Below, piece after piece: positions 1 through 8,186 of a stretch of 14,252 nucleotides of DNA. The stretch is from assembly GCA_903922535.1 (NCBI GenBank), contig CAIXUF010000886.1:1-14252 (forward strand), read 5' to 3'. Within the stretch, counting starts at the first letter, position 1. Each line of letters begins with the position of its first letter. The position numbers and the translations under genes were made by a program. This DNA comes from Candidatus Hydrogenedentota bacterium. Lineage in GTDB: Bacteria; Hydrogenedentota; Hydrogenedentia; Hydrogenedentiales; CAITNO01. The notes under the pieces are model-generated. The model did no database searches. It was not told the origin of the DNA and saw only the letters and a list, made by a program, of their open reading frames with translations.

Positions 1-129
1 AAGCGAAAGCGGCGGCATGGCCACCGCACTCAAAAAAGGGGCGGCAACCCGGCGTACATGGACCATGAAACCGGGAGATGCCGGCAGCACTTGTCATGCG
101 CGAAGTATCCATTCTGCGTCCAGGACTCC
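1..129. other. Left-edge sequence downstream of menB, no gene assigned
   Basis: These bases follow the menB stop in the direction of menB transcription. On the minus strand two short frames, starting with ATG at 66 and ATG at 59, stay open to the window edge, so a downstream gene could begin here. Neither has a convincing Shine-Dalgarno sequence and about 20 residues are too few to recognise. In men operons menC or menE often follows menB, but nothing readable here supports either. Confidence 0.3.
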
Positions 130-954
<825 letters not shown>

Positions 955-992
955 GCGCAGACTCCTTCTGTTCGCCTTGCGGGGCTCCAGCC

Positions 993-1086
993 GTCATTGC
1001 GGGCGGAGCGAAGCAATCTCTTGCCCGCCAGTGCCCAAGGTCGGGGCCATGGTTGCAGGAGATTGCTTCGCTTCGCCCGCAATGAC
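993..1086. repeat. Near-perfect 28-bp inverted repeat (interspersed hairpin element)
   Basis: The arms lie at 993-1020 and 1059-1086 and match at 27 of 28 positions, with a 38-base loop between them. The arms begin GTCATTGCGGGCG and end GAAGCAATCTC. This resembles a family of GTCATTGCG...GCAATC hairpins common between genes in many bacteria. The element lies between the divergent menB and isomerase genes, probably within or upstream of the menB leader. Short frames through it are not genes. A role in mRNA stability or as a mobile palindromic element is possible but not shown. Confidence 0.85.
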
Positions 1087-1125
1087 AGGGCGGGCCGGGC
1101 GGACCCCAGTTTACCATAATCGTGA

Positions 1126-1154
1126 TTGACAAGCCGCGCCCGCTGCCCTAGAAT
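1126..1154 (+). promoter_or_regulatory. Sigma70-type promoter for the isomerase-tauE pair
   Basis: The -35 box TTGACA (1126-1131) matches the consensus exactly. It is followed by a 17-base spacer and the -10 box TAGAAT (1149-1154), which matches 5 of 6 positions. The predicted transcription start is about 1160-1162. That leaves a roughly 25-base leader before the ATG at 1187 and argues against translation from the ATG at 1160 unless a leaderless message is used. Confidence 0.8.
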
Positions 1155-1172
1155 GGCTTATGAAACCCAAAC

Positions 1173-1178
1173 AGGAGG
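1173..1178 (+). promoter_or_regulatory. Shine-Dalgarno site that fixes the isomerase start
   Basis: AGGAGG is a full Shine-Dalgarno match placed 8 bases before the ATG at 1187. The upstream in-frame ATG at 1160 has no such site and coincides with the predicted transcription start. The start at 1187 is therefore preferred, removing nine residues from the longest reading frame. Confidence 0.85.
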
Positions 1179-1186
1179 CCATTGCC

Positions 1187-2749
1187 ATGCACAAGGATCA
1201 TTCCGGTTGCTGCGGTTGCGCAAGCCATGCCGACGGCATGGATCGCCGCGCGTTCTTTGCATCCATCGGCGGTTCGGCGCTCGGCGCGTCCGTGCTCGCG
1301 GGCTGCGCCACCACGGACGCGGGAAAGGGCGCCGTCGCGGCCGCGCCGCGCACACCGCCCGTCCGCAAGACCAAAACGCTCACCGTGCAGCCCGTGCTGA
1401 CCTGGCGGCCCCATGAGCGGCAGGAACAAACAAGCTGGCGCCCCTGGGGCGGCCTTCATACCGAGGCGGACGTCGCCGAAGAGTTGAAATGCATCCAGGC
1501 GGAACTCGACGCCCTGCGCGCCAAGGCCGAGTTTCCAATGGAGATCCGACCCCTTGCCCGGGTTGCCGAAGAGGAGGAGGCCAAGCCGCTTGTGGACGGC
1601 GACGCGGACGTGATGCTCATCTATGGCGCAGGGGCCGAACTGGAGCCGCTCATTTCCGAAAAGCGCCACAACCTGGTATTCGTGCGCCACAAGTCGGGCC
1701 CCGTTTACCTGTGGTACGAGATCGTAAGCCCGATTACGATGCGCAAAATGCATGATGATCTCGGCCAGCCCGGCCTGCTCCCCGAGGACGTGGTCGTTGA
1801 CGACTACAACGAACTGCTCTGGCGGCTGCGCGCCCTGTATGCGCACAACAACACCATGGGCAGCAGGGTGGTCTGCATTGGCGGTCCGGCCGGATGGGGT
1901 CCCGGCGGACAAGGCGCGCCGCAAGCCTGCCGCGATCTGTGGAAGATGGACCTCAGAGACTGCCCCTACGATGAACTGGGCAAACGCATCGAGGCGATTC
2001 GGAAAGACGCCGCCCGCATGAAACGCGCCGAAATCGACGCGGCAGACTACGTGAAGCAGCCGGGCGTGAAGCTGGAGACGGACCAGGGCTTCGTCGTGCG
2101 GGCCTTTATGCTCGCCCAGGTATTTGAGGACCTCCTCGCCGAGGAGGACGCGCAGGCAATCACGATCAACAACTGCATGTCCACCGTCATGCCCATGGCG
2201 CAGACCACCGCCTGCCTGACGCTGTCACTCGTCAACGACGCCGGCGGAATGGCCTTTTGCGAATCGGACTTTGTTGTGATTCCGTCGGGCATCCTGCTGC
2301 ACCACATCGCGCAGACGCCCGTGTTTCTCCAGGACCCCACTTATCCGCACAACGGTCAAATCACGCTGGCCCACTGCACCGCACCGCGCCGCATGAACGG
2401 CAAGAGGCTCGAAGACGTGCGCGTGGTCACGCACTTCGAATCGGACTACGGTGCCGCCCCCAAAGTCGAGATGAAACTCGGGCAGACCGTCACCGTGATC
2501 GACCCGGATTTCAGCAACAAGCGCTGGATAGGTTTCCGGGGCAAGGTGCTCGACAACCCCTTCCTCGACATCTGCCGTTCCCAGGTGGACGTCAGCATCG
2601 AGGGCGACTGGAAACTGCTCGCCCACGACATGGCCGGCTTCCACTGGATGCTCAGTTACGGCGACCACCTGAAGGAGTTCGGATACGCCCTGCGCAAGAC
2701 CGGCATCGGCTGGCTCAATCTGAGCACTGGAAAAACCATCGAGGCATAA
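1187..2749 (+). CDS. Tat-type lipoprotein with L-fucose isomerase-like fold
   Basis: The protein has 520 residues. Its N-terminus is unusual: a Cys/His-rich start (CCGC, residues 8-11), a twin-arginine motif DRRAFF (19-24), a hydrophobic stretch and a lipobox LAGC (37-40). It is thus predicted to be exported by Tat and lipid-anchored at Cys40. The body resembles fucose/arabinose isomerase-fold proteins, with CESD around residue 359, LAHC at 394-397 and a C-terminal FHWMLSYGDH. Glu359, Asp383 and His486 match the E. coli FucI metal ligands Glu337, Asp361 and His528, and the Glu-Asp spacing of 24 is identical. This suggests a metal-dependent ketol-isomerase-type active site outside the cytoplasm. 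The substrate is unknown, and catalysis is inference. It has its own strong promoter and lies 75 bases before a TauE/SafE permease gene on the same strand. Confidence 0.72.
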   Translation: MHKDHSGCCGCASHADGMDRRAFFASIGGSALGASVLAGCATTDAGKGAVAAAPRTPPVRKTKTLTVQPVLTWRPHERQEQTSWRPWGGLHTEADVAEELKCIQAELDALRAKAEFPMEIRPLARVAEEEEAKPLVDGDADVMLIYGAGAELEPLISEKRHNLVFVRHKSGPVYLWYEIVSPITMRKMHDDLGQPGLLPEDVVVDDYNELLWRLRALYAHNNTMGSRVVCIGGPAGWGPGGQGAPQACRDLWKMDLRDCPYDELGKRIEAIRKDAARMKRAEIDAADYVKQPGVKLETDQGFVVRAFMLAQVFEDLLAEEDAQAITINNCMSTVMPMAQTTACLTLSLVNDAGGMAFCESDFVVIPSGILLHHIAQTPVFLQDPTYPHNGQITLAHCTAPRRMNGKRLEDVRVVTHFESDYGAAPKVEMKLGQTVTVIDPDFSNKRWIGFRGKVLDNPFLDICRSQVDVSIEGDWKLLAHDMAGFHWMLSYGDHLKEFGYALRKTGIGWLNLSTGKTIEA

Positions 2750-2824
2750 GGCTGCGTCACAGACATTGCACACGCCGACGGCGGCTGAAAATGGTCCGCG
2801 GCATCGTCCCTTGCCCACGGAGTT

Positions 2825-3667
2825 ATGAAGTTGAGTCTTGTCCAATACTGGTGGTTGTTGCCCGTGGGCGTGCTGGTGGGCGCCTTCGGAACCCTCATTG
2901 GCGCGGGCGGCGGGTTCATCCTGGCACCGCTGCTGCTGCTGCTCTATCCCGAAGAAAGCCCGCAGACCATAACATGCATTTCGCTCGCCGTGGTGTTCTT
3001 CAACGCGGCCTCGGGCTCTGTCGCCTATGCGCGCATGGGCCGCATCGACTATCGATCCGGCTTGGTGTTTTCCTGTGTCACGGTGCCGGGCGCGGTGCTG
3101 GGCGCACTTACGACCGGCCTCATTGCGCGGCAGCAGTTCAACCTCGTGTTCGGCGCGCTGATGGTCCTCATGGCCCTGTTTCTGCTGTGGCGGCCGAACC
3201 CTGAAAACACCCATCCCGCGGGACGGCCCAAAGGGCACGCGCGGCGCGTCGTCACCGAGTCGGATGGAACGGTCCACCGGTGGACCTACAATTCGGGACT
3301 GGGGATATCCATAAGTGCGGTGGTTGGCTATTTTTCCAGCCTGCTGGGCACCGGGGGCGGCATTGTCCACGTGCCCGCCATGATCCGCTTTCTCAATTTT
3401 CCGGTGCATGTCGCCACGGCAACCTCGCACTTCATCTTGGCCATCATGGCCCTCGCCGGAACCATCGCCCATATCGGCAGCGGCGCATTCCAGCACGGCA
3501 TCCGCCGCACCATCGTCCTGTCCGCGGGTGTCCTGGTTGGCGCGCAGATGGGGGCGCTGCTGTCCGGCAGGGTGAAGGGAAACTGGATTGTCCGCCTGCT
3601 GGCCGGAGCACTGACGCTGGCCGGCCTGCGCATCCTCGCCATGGCGTGGCAGACGGGCGTGCACTGA
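2825..3667 (+). CDS. TauE/SafE family membrane permease
   Basis: This 280-residue integral membrane protein has the two-fold repeat of the TauE/SafE (sulfite exporter, DUF81) family. Each half opens with a Gly-rich loop: TLIGAGGGFILAPLL near residues 20-35 and SLLGTGGGIVHVPAMI near 175-190. About eight hydrophobic segments are readable, with a polar loop around residues 125-155 between the halves. Family members move sulfite, sulfonates or other small organic anions, but the substrate cannot be read from sequence. The ATG at 2825 has GGAG only 2 bases upstream. A TTG two codons later (2831) would have an 8-base spacer and may be the real start. The gene is probably cotranscribed with the isomerase-like gene. 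It ends 3 bases from the converging menD stop. Confidence 0.88.
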   Translation: MKLSLVQYWWLLPVGVLVGAFGTLIGAGGGFILAPLLLLLYPEESPQTITCISLAVVFFNAASGSVAYARMGRIDYRSGLVFSCVTVPGAVLGALTTGLIARQQFNLVFGALMVLMALFLLWRPNPENTHPAGRPKGHARRVVTESDGTVHRWTYNSGLGISISAVVGYFSSLLGTGGGIVHVPAMIRFLNFPVHVATATSHFILAIMALAGTIAHIGSGAFQHGIRRTIVLSAGVLVGAQMGALLSGRVKGNWIVRLLAGALTLAGLRILAMAWQTGVH

Positions 3668-3670
3668 AGA

Positions 3671-5407
3671 CTATCCGCCCAGCACCCGGTCGCATGCGGC
3701 GGTGAGCCGGTCTTTCAATTCGTGGTGGTCCGCCACATTGCGGTCGCGCTGTGTGCGCACCTCTATTATCGTGGCGCCCGGATACGTGAGCGCCGCCGCA
3801 CAGGCAGCCTCCAATTCCCGCTCCGATGCCGGCGCGTGATGGGGCAGACCGAACATCTGCGCGGCCTGGCCGAAGCCGAGCCCGTGCGGCGCGGCAAAAT
3901 GGGACTCGAGAAACTCGCGGTGGGCGGCGATGGGCAGGAAGGAAAAGATCCCGCCGCCGTCGTTGTTCACCACCACCAGCACGAAGGGGGTTTTGAGGTT
4001 TCGCAGCAGCGCAAGTGAGTTGAGATCGTGCAGCGCCGCCACGTCGCCAACCACGGCCACCACGGGCCTTTCCGAACCCAGCGCCAGCCCCGCGGCGGTG
4101 GCGATGTTGCCGTCAATCCCGCTCGCGCCCCGGTTCACCTCCACCCATGCACCCGGACCTTCCTGGGCGGCAAACATGTCCGCGTCCCGCACGGGCATGC
4201 TGTTCGCGAGGAACAGTGTGGCGTCCGCCGGGACCACCCGCGAAATCACGCGGGCAACACCAATTTCGTTGGGCGTGCCGTGTGCCGCGCACCATGCGTC
4301 GATTTCGCCGCCTGCCGCGGCGTTGAGCGTGTCGAAGGGAAGCGGCCATCCCTGCTGCGCCAGATGTTTGGCAACAGGGCCCAGCCAACGGCAAAAGACG
4401 TCAATATCGGCCTCGAAACGGCGTTCCACGGCCCGGCCCGGGTCCAGGTCCATCGGATGCGGGCACACCTGGACCACGGTGCAACTGCGCGCCGACACCC
4501 GTTCCAGCAACCGCTTCGACACGAAGTTGCCCCCCACATGGAGGATGAAATCCGGCTTGAACCGGTCCAGAAATTTCTTCGACTGGAGCAGCGCATCGAA
4601 ATGGGCCACCACGGGCGATGCGCTTCCAATGCGCAAACCCGAGGCGATGTCCGGGAAGACCGGCCACCGCAGCCCGACCGCCAGTTCCCGCACGGCGTCA
4701 CGTTCGGCGGCATTGCGCAGATCACCCACCAGCAGCAGCCCGCGCTGCACCCCGTGCAGACGGTTCAACAGCCAGTGCTGGGAAGGCTCGGAGAGTTCAA
4801 GGCTGGGCAGCATCCAGCGCGTGCGCGGTTCCGCAAACTCAGACCCGCTCTCCGCAAAGCGGTAGGGCGGCATCTCGTTGCCCGGATCCAGCGGCTCTCG
4901 AAACATGCAGTTCACATGCACCGGTCCGGCGGGTGGATGGACCGCCTGCTGGAACACCTGATCAAGCGTGCCGCGCAGCGCGTCCACGGGACAGTTGACG
5001 TTCGCGCAGGGCAGCGTGAACGCCGCGCGCGTGAAGCCGCCGTAGAGCCGGTCCTGGTCAATGGTCTGGTTGGCGCCGCAACGCTGGAGTTCAGGAGGGC
5101 GGTCTGCCGTCAGGATCACCAGCGGCGTGCGGCCGGAAGACGCCTCCACCACGGCGGGCCAGTAGTTTGCGGCGGCGCTGCCCGAGGTGCATACCAGCAC
5201 GGCCGGCCTTCCGGCCGCCTTCGCCCAGCCCAGCGCCAGAAAGGCCGCGCCGCGCTCGTCAAAATGGAGCGTCTGCCGCGCGTCGGGATGACGTGCGACG
5301 GCCAGCGCCAGGGGCGTGCTGCGTGAACCGGGCGACACCACAAAGCCGCACGCGCCCAGCCGGACCAGTTCGTCGATCAGTATGTCCGCCCATGCCTGAT
5401 TGTTCAT
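3671..5407 (-). CDS. menD: SEPHCHC synthase (MenD)
   Basis: MenD is a thiamine-diphosphate enzyme that condenses 2-oxoglutarate with isochorismate to give 2-succinyl-5-enolpyruvyl-6-hydroxy-3-cyclohexene-1-carboxylate, the first committed menaquinone step. The protein has 578 residues, close to the family's usual 550-580. The N-terminal pyrimidine-binding domain shows VSPGSRSTPL (24-33) and DERGAA with Glu51, the expected cofactor-activating glutamate. Next come CTSGSAAANYWPAVVEA and LTADRPPELQ with GANQTIDQ. The C-terminal domain carries the diphosphate/Mg2+ motif GDVAALHDLNSL near residue 450 and VVNNDGGGIFSFLP. The ATG overlaps the menF stop as ATGA (5404-5407). The site upstream (AAAGG) is weak, so translational coupling to menF is likely. 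It converges on tauE with a 3-base gap. Confidence 0.96.
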   Translation of the reverse strand: MNNQAWADILIDELVRLGACGFVVSPGSRSTPLALAVARHPDARQTLHFDERGAAFLALGWAKAAGRPAVLVCTSGSAAANYWPAVVEASSGRTPLVILTADRPPELQRCGANQTIDQDRLYGGFTRAAFTLPCANVNCPVDALRGTLDQVFQQAVHPPAGPVHVNCMFREPLDPGNEMPPYRFAESGSEFAEPRTRWMLPSLELSEPSQHWLLNRLHGVQRGLLLVGDLRNAAERDAVRELAVGLRWPVFPDIASGLRIGSASPVVAHFDALLQSKKFLDRFKPDFILHVGGNFVSKRLLERVSARSCTVVQVCPHPMDLDPGRAVERRFEADIDVFCRWLGPVAKHLAQQGWPLPFDTLNAAAGGEIDAWCAAHGTPNEIGVARVISRVVPADATLFLANSMPVRDADMFAAQEGPGAWVEVNRGASGIDGNIATAAGLALGSERPVVAVVGDVAALHDLNSLALLRNLKTPFVLVVVNNDGGGIFSFLPIAAHREFLESHFAAPHGLGFGQAAQMFGLPHHAPASERELEAACAAALTYPGATIIEVRTQRDRNVADHHELKDRLTAACDRVLGG

Positions 5408-6816
5408 GCCATGTCATGCCTTTCACTGACGGAGCCGTCGTGGCTGAGTCCCACGGCGCGCAGGAAATTCTCCATCTTGGTCTCAATCTCGTTCCACTCT
5501 TCGCCGGGATCGGAACCGGGAACAATCCCCGCGCCATTGTAAACGGCGAGTTCCTTGCCGCGCACCTGTCCCGAGCGGATGCCCACGCAGAACTCCGCGC
5601 CCGCCGCCGACACCCACCCCACCGGCCCCGCATAGGTGCCCCGGTCGAAGGGTTCCTCGCGGGCGATAAAGGCCAGCGCGCGGTCCGTGGGCGTGCCACC
5701 CACCGCCGGTGTCGGATGCAGCGTGGCGAGAATGTCCGCATCAGTCACGCCTTCGCGCAACAGGCCCTCGAAACGCGTCGCCAGATGGCGGCAGTGGCGC
5801 AGTTCCAGCAGCGACGGACCCTCGTCTTCATGCGTGTCACTGCACAGCCGGGCGAAGTGCCCGCGAAGCGCCTCCACCACCATCCCATGTTCGCGCCGGT
5901 CCTTGGCGCTGTCCAGCAGCGCCTGGCCCAGCGCTGCATCCCCGGCGGGGTCCGACGCGCGCGGGCGCGTGCCCGCGATGGCCTCACTGTACAGCCGCGC
6001 GTCACGGCGCAGCAGCAGCCGTTCCGGCGAGGCGCCCAGAAAGGCGCGGCCCAAAGAGGGATGAAAACAAAACAGGAAGGCGTTTTCCGTCTGCCGCGCC
6101 AGCGCACACAGCACGGCAACCGGGTCAAACGGGGCTGCGGCCGTAAAGCAGGTCTCCCGTGCCAGCACCACCTTGCCCAATTCGCCGCGGTCAAAGGCTT
6201 CGGCGGCGTGGCCAAGCATGTTGAACCAGCTCTCCCGGTCTGGCCGGTCTTCCCGCTGAACGACAGGTGGCAGCAAAACGGCCGTTACCGTGTCGGAAAA
6301 GACGATGCGTTCGGTCAGATATTGACGTGCCCGCTCAACGACTTCCGCCGGGCTCTGTCCCGGCGCGGCATACAGGTTCACGGCAAGCCGTGTGCCGCGC
6401 GCATCGCGGCAAACTTCCACCAGCGGCGCAACAAACCGGTACGCAACAAACTCACGCCACCGTCCGCCCGGTTCGCGGGTGGGCTCAAACCGGAAACCGC
6501 CGTAGTAACGAGGCTGGTCGTCTCCAGCAGACAGCCGATGCCGAATCTCATCGAGCACCGCATGCGGCTCCGGCGGCACACGGCTGGGCGACAGCACGTC
6601 CGCCTCCCCCACGCCCGCCATCTCGAAAGCCTCATCCCGGTCGCGCCAGTAATACTGCGTCATGTCCGGCTGCGCGGCAAGCCACGCCAGCGGCTCCAAC
6701 GACGGAAGTTCCGCCTCGACACGGGTCATCACACCCGTCTCGAACAGGTCGTCCGTGTTGTTTAACCTGTTTGCCAGATCAAGTGCGATCTGCTGGCATT
6801 GATCTGAATTGCTCAA
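5404..6816 (-). CDS. menF: Isochorismate synthase (MenF), TTG start
   Basis: This enzyme converts chorismate to isochorismate using Mg2+, feeding MenD. It is 470 residues long and belongs to the chorismate-utilising (MenF/EntC/anthranilate synthase I) fold. Lys215 in GKVVLAR and Glu265 in ASPERL match the general base and acid of E. coli MenF (Lys190 and Glu240), with the same 50-residue spacing. SEAIAGTRPR (277-286), the HPTPAVGGTP stretch and the C-terminal NGAGIVPGSDP motif complete the signature. The reading frame begins with TTG at 6816, preceded by an AGAGGGG site about 11 bases upstream; the next in-frame Met is residue 30, so TTG is the likely start. EntC/DhbC-type siderophore use is possible from the domain alone, but the 4-base overlap with menD settles it as menaquinone-linked. 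Confidence 0.94.
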   Translation of the reverse strand: MSNSDQCQQIALDLANRLNNTDDLFETGVMTRVEAELPSLEPLAWLAAQPDMTQYYWRDRDEAFEMAGVGEADVLSPSRVPPEPHAVLDEIRHRLSAGDDQPRYYGGFRFEPTREPGGRWREFVAYRFVAPLVEVCRDARGTRLAVNLYAAPGQSPAEVVERARQYLTERIVFSDTVTAVLLPPVVQREDRPDRESWFNMLGHAAEAFDRGELGKVVLARETCFTAAAPFDPVAVLCALARQTENAFLFCFHPSLGRAFLGASPERLLLRRDARLYSEAIAGTRPRASDPAGDAALGQALLDSAKDRREHGMVVEALRGHFARLCSDTHEDEGPSLLELRHCRHLATRFEGLLREGVTDADILATLHPTPAVGGTPTDRALAFIAREEPFDRGTYAGPVGWVSAAGAEFCVGIRSGQVRGKELAVYNGAGIVPGSDPGEEWNEIETKMENFLRAVGLSHDGSVSERHDMA

Positions 6817-6851
6817 GAGCGCGTTGTCCCCTCTTCTGCCGCACGGCGCTC
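6817..6851. repeat. Short inverted repeat across the PH-protein/menF junction
   Basis: GAGCGC (6817-6822) and GCGCTC (6846-6851) are exact 6-bp inverted arms. In the minus-strand transcript they would form a stem abutting the menF TTG codon, with the purine-rich ribosome-binding site in the loop. A 6-bp stem with a 23-base loop is weak and may be chance. Confidence 0.35.
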
Positions 6852-7404
6852 AATCGTCATACCCGCGACCCCGCTTGATTTGGAGGTGCTGAACGGCCTC
6901 GGCAATCTCCACCGGAATGCCCAGCAGCGCCACGTCAACCCCCTCCGTGCCGGCGGTGCTGATTTCGACCCGGCGTATGCCCAGCAGCCGCTGCCACAAC
7001 GTGGCCAGCACCTCGATGCTGCGAATGTCCTTCACGGCGATTTGCCGCGTGTCAACGCTCAAAATACCGTGCCGGGTGACGATGTGGGTCGAGGTGATTA
7101 CATAATAACGGCTGTATTGGTGCAGCAGGGCCATGCCGAGGAAGATCAATCCCACGCCCACCGGCAGCAGCACGATGCCCAGAATCCACATGCCCAGCCG
7201 GGCGCGGCGGAGCGGACGCCCTTCCCAATGAAAATCCCCGTTTGCCTGAGTCGGCACGGCCGCGTTCCCAAAGGCGGCGGCCGCGGCGGCCGCCTCGGCA
7301 ACCTCAAACTTGGCCGCGCAGACCTGACAGTATATTTCCCGGCCCGCCCGGGTCTCGTCCACAGGCTGGCGCGCGCCGCAATACGGACACGAGACATCAA
7401 TCAT
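6850..7404 (-). CDS. Zinc-ribbon plus bacterial PH (bPH2/YdbS-like) membrane protein
   Basis: The 184-residue protein opens with a small zinc ribbon: two CxxC pairs at Cys6/Cys9 and Cys26/Cys29. An Ala-rich linker follows, then one or two hydrophobic segments around residues 73-95. A C-terminal bacterial PH domain (about 95-170) is seen as YYVITSTHIVTRHGIL, DIRSIEV and LWQRLLGIRRVEISTAG, the pattern of the YdbS/YdbT family. It is probably membrane-anchored with both soluble domains cytoplasmic. The biochemical role is unknown. The ATG at 7404 has a strong GGGAGG site 8 bases upstream. It ends 33 bases before menF, so it is likely the first gene of a PH-menF-menD transcript. Domain calls are fairly firm, function is not. 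Confidence 0.78.
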   Translation of the reverse strand: MIDVSCPYCGARQPVDETRAGREIYCQVCAAKFEVAEAAAAAAAFGNAAVPTQANGDFHWEGRPLRRARLGMWILGIVLLPVGVGLIFLGMALLHQYSRYYVITSTHIVTRHGILSVDTRQIAVKDIRSIEVLATLWQRLLGIRRVEISTAGTEGVDVALLGIPVEIAEAVQHLQIKRGRGYDD

Positions 7405-7505
7405 TTAAGAATCCTCCCTGTGCCGCGGGGGTGCGGGTTGAAAGAATGACGGAGTAGGACGAATCGTGAACCGCGGCCGGCAAACGCGGCGTGGAAATCT
7501 TTCAT

Positions 7506-7859
7506 TTACACGGCGAGTTTCTGCGTTTCCATAAGATCTTCGAGGGGAATGCCCATGAACTCATGGACGCGGAGAATCATGTTCTTGGTGAGAGAGCGTT
7601 TCCTGTTCAGAACTTCGGAGGTGTGGGACCGCCCGCCGAACAGGTGGGCAACGTCTTTTTGCGTCCAACCCATCTGGTCCATGCGGAAAAGGATGCAGTC
7701 CACCGGGTCGCAGGAGCCGATTTTCACATGCAAATCCTCATATTCGCCGACGGCCCGGGACAGCACAAGGAGAAGGTTCTCGTCTCCATCTTCCTCAACA
7801 AGCCGCGTCATGGCATCGAGGGCCGCCTTGTGTTCGGCGGCGTTTGTGATGTTCATCAT
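7506..7859 (-). CDS. higA: HigA-type antitoxin, XRE-family HTH
   Basis: The 117-residue protein has an N-terminal helical part (about 1-55). A helix-turn-helix domain (about 60-112) follows, read as DQMGWTQKDVAHLFGGRSH, then TSEVLNRKRSL and FMGIPLEDLM. This is the pattern of HigA antitoxins paired with HigB. It should bind and neutralise the HigB toxin and repress the operon by binding the upstream operator. The ATG at 7859 overlaps the higB stop as ATGA, so it is translationally coupled. A second Met directly follows (codon at 7854-7856). The antitoxin comes second in the pair, as is usual for hig modules. The assignment rests on the HTH pattern and on the partner gene. Confidence 0.85.
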   Translation of the reverse strand: MMNITNAAEHKAALDAMTRLVEEDGDENLLLVLSRAVGEYEDLHVKIGSCDPVDCILFRMDQMGWTQKDVAHLFGGRSHTSEVLNRKRSLTKNMILRVHEFMGIPLEDLMETQKLAV

Positions 7860-8146
7860 ATGGTCTCCGCGTTGATCTTGTCGTACTCAGCATGGGTGCC
7901 CGCGAAGCGGACAACCACTATGCTGCACCGAAAGTCCACAACGGCCACAATTCTGTAGCTGTTTCCCTTTATCTTGAACACAACGCGCCGTGCGTTGATT
8001 GCCTTGATCGGGAACCGCTCTTTGACGTCCTGCATCATGGCCCATTGGGCTTGGGACACTTCTTTCAACCATGCGCCGAGTGCGCCACTGCTGTCGGCAT
8101 GACGGCACTGGCAGTCCTCAATAATGTTTTGGCCTCTAATGACCAT
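7856..8146 (-). CDS. higB: HigB-type mRNA interferase toxin
   Basis: The 96-residue protein belongs to the HigB branch of the RelE/ParE superfamily, ribosome-dependent mRNA endonucleases. Family landmarks are all present in order: LGAWLKEVSQAQW, DVKERFP, INARRVVFKIKGNSYRIV and the C-terminal RFAGTHAEYDKI. Length and start agree with the family (about 95-105 residues). The ATG at 8146 lacks a strong Shine-Dalgarno sequence; only a GGCGTGG stretch precedes it. The gene is intact, with no frameshift or early stop. It is first in a two-gene module with higA and overlaps it by 4 bases. It points the same way as the PH-men genes, but 101 bases separate higA from the PH gene. Confidence 0.88.
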   Translation of the reverse strand: MVIRGQNIIEDCQCRHADSSGALGAWLKEVSQAQWAMMQDVKERFPIKAINARRVVFKIKGNSYRIVAVVDFRCSIVVVRFAGTHAEYDKINAETI

Positions 8147-8186
8147 ATTTTACCACGCCTGTTCCCATTTGGGGAATTTTACCACG
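8147..8186 (-). promoter_or_regulatory. Candidate HigA operator/promoter region
   Basis: A 15-bp perfect palindrome (arms TTCCC at 8162-8166 and GGGAA at 8172-8176) lies 16 bases before the higB start. It is flanked by an 11-bp direct repeat, ATTTTACCACG, at 8147-8157 and 8176-8186. hig promoters are usually autoregulated through palindromes at this place, so this is a good operator candidate. The TAAAAT within each repeat (minus strand) could be a -10 box, but no convincing -35 was found. Confidence 0.55.

Noticed and set aside
1160..1186. Isomerase start at the first ATG (1160)
   Set aside because: It coincides with the predicted transcription start and has no Shine-Dalgarno site, while the ATG at 1187 has an ideal one.
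2225..3664. 479-codon minus-strand frame across the isomerase and tauE genes
   Set aside because: It is antisense to two well-supported genes, His/Arg/Gln-rich and without family motifs; a GC-driven shadow.
4028..6765. Long plus-strand frames opposite menD and menF (4028-5326 and 5167-6765)
   Set aside because: They overlap each other and two unambiguous menaquinone genes, and show no domain.
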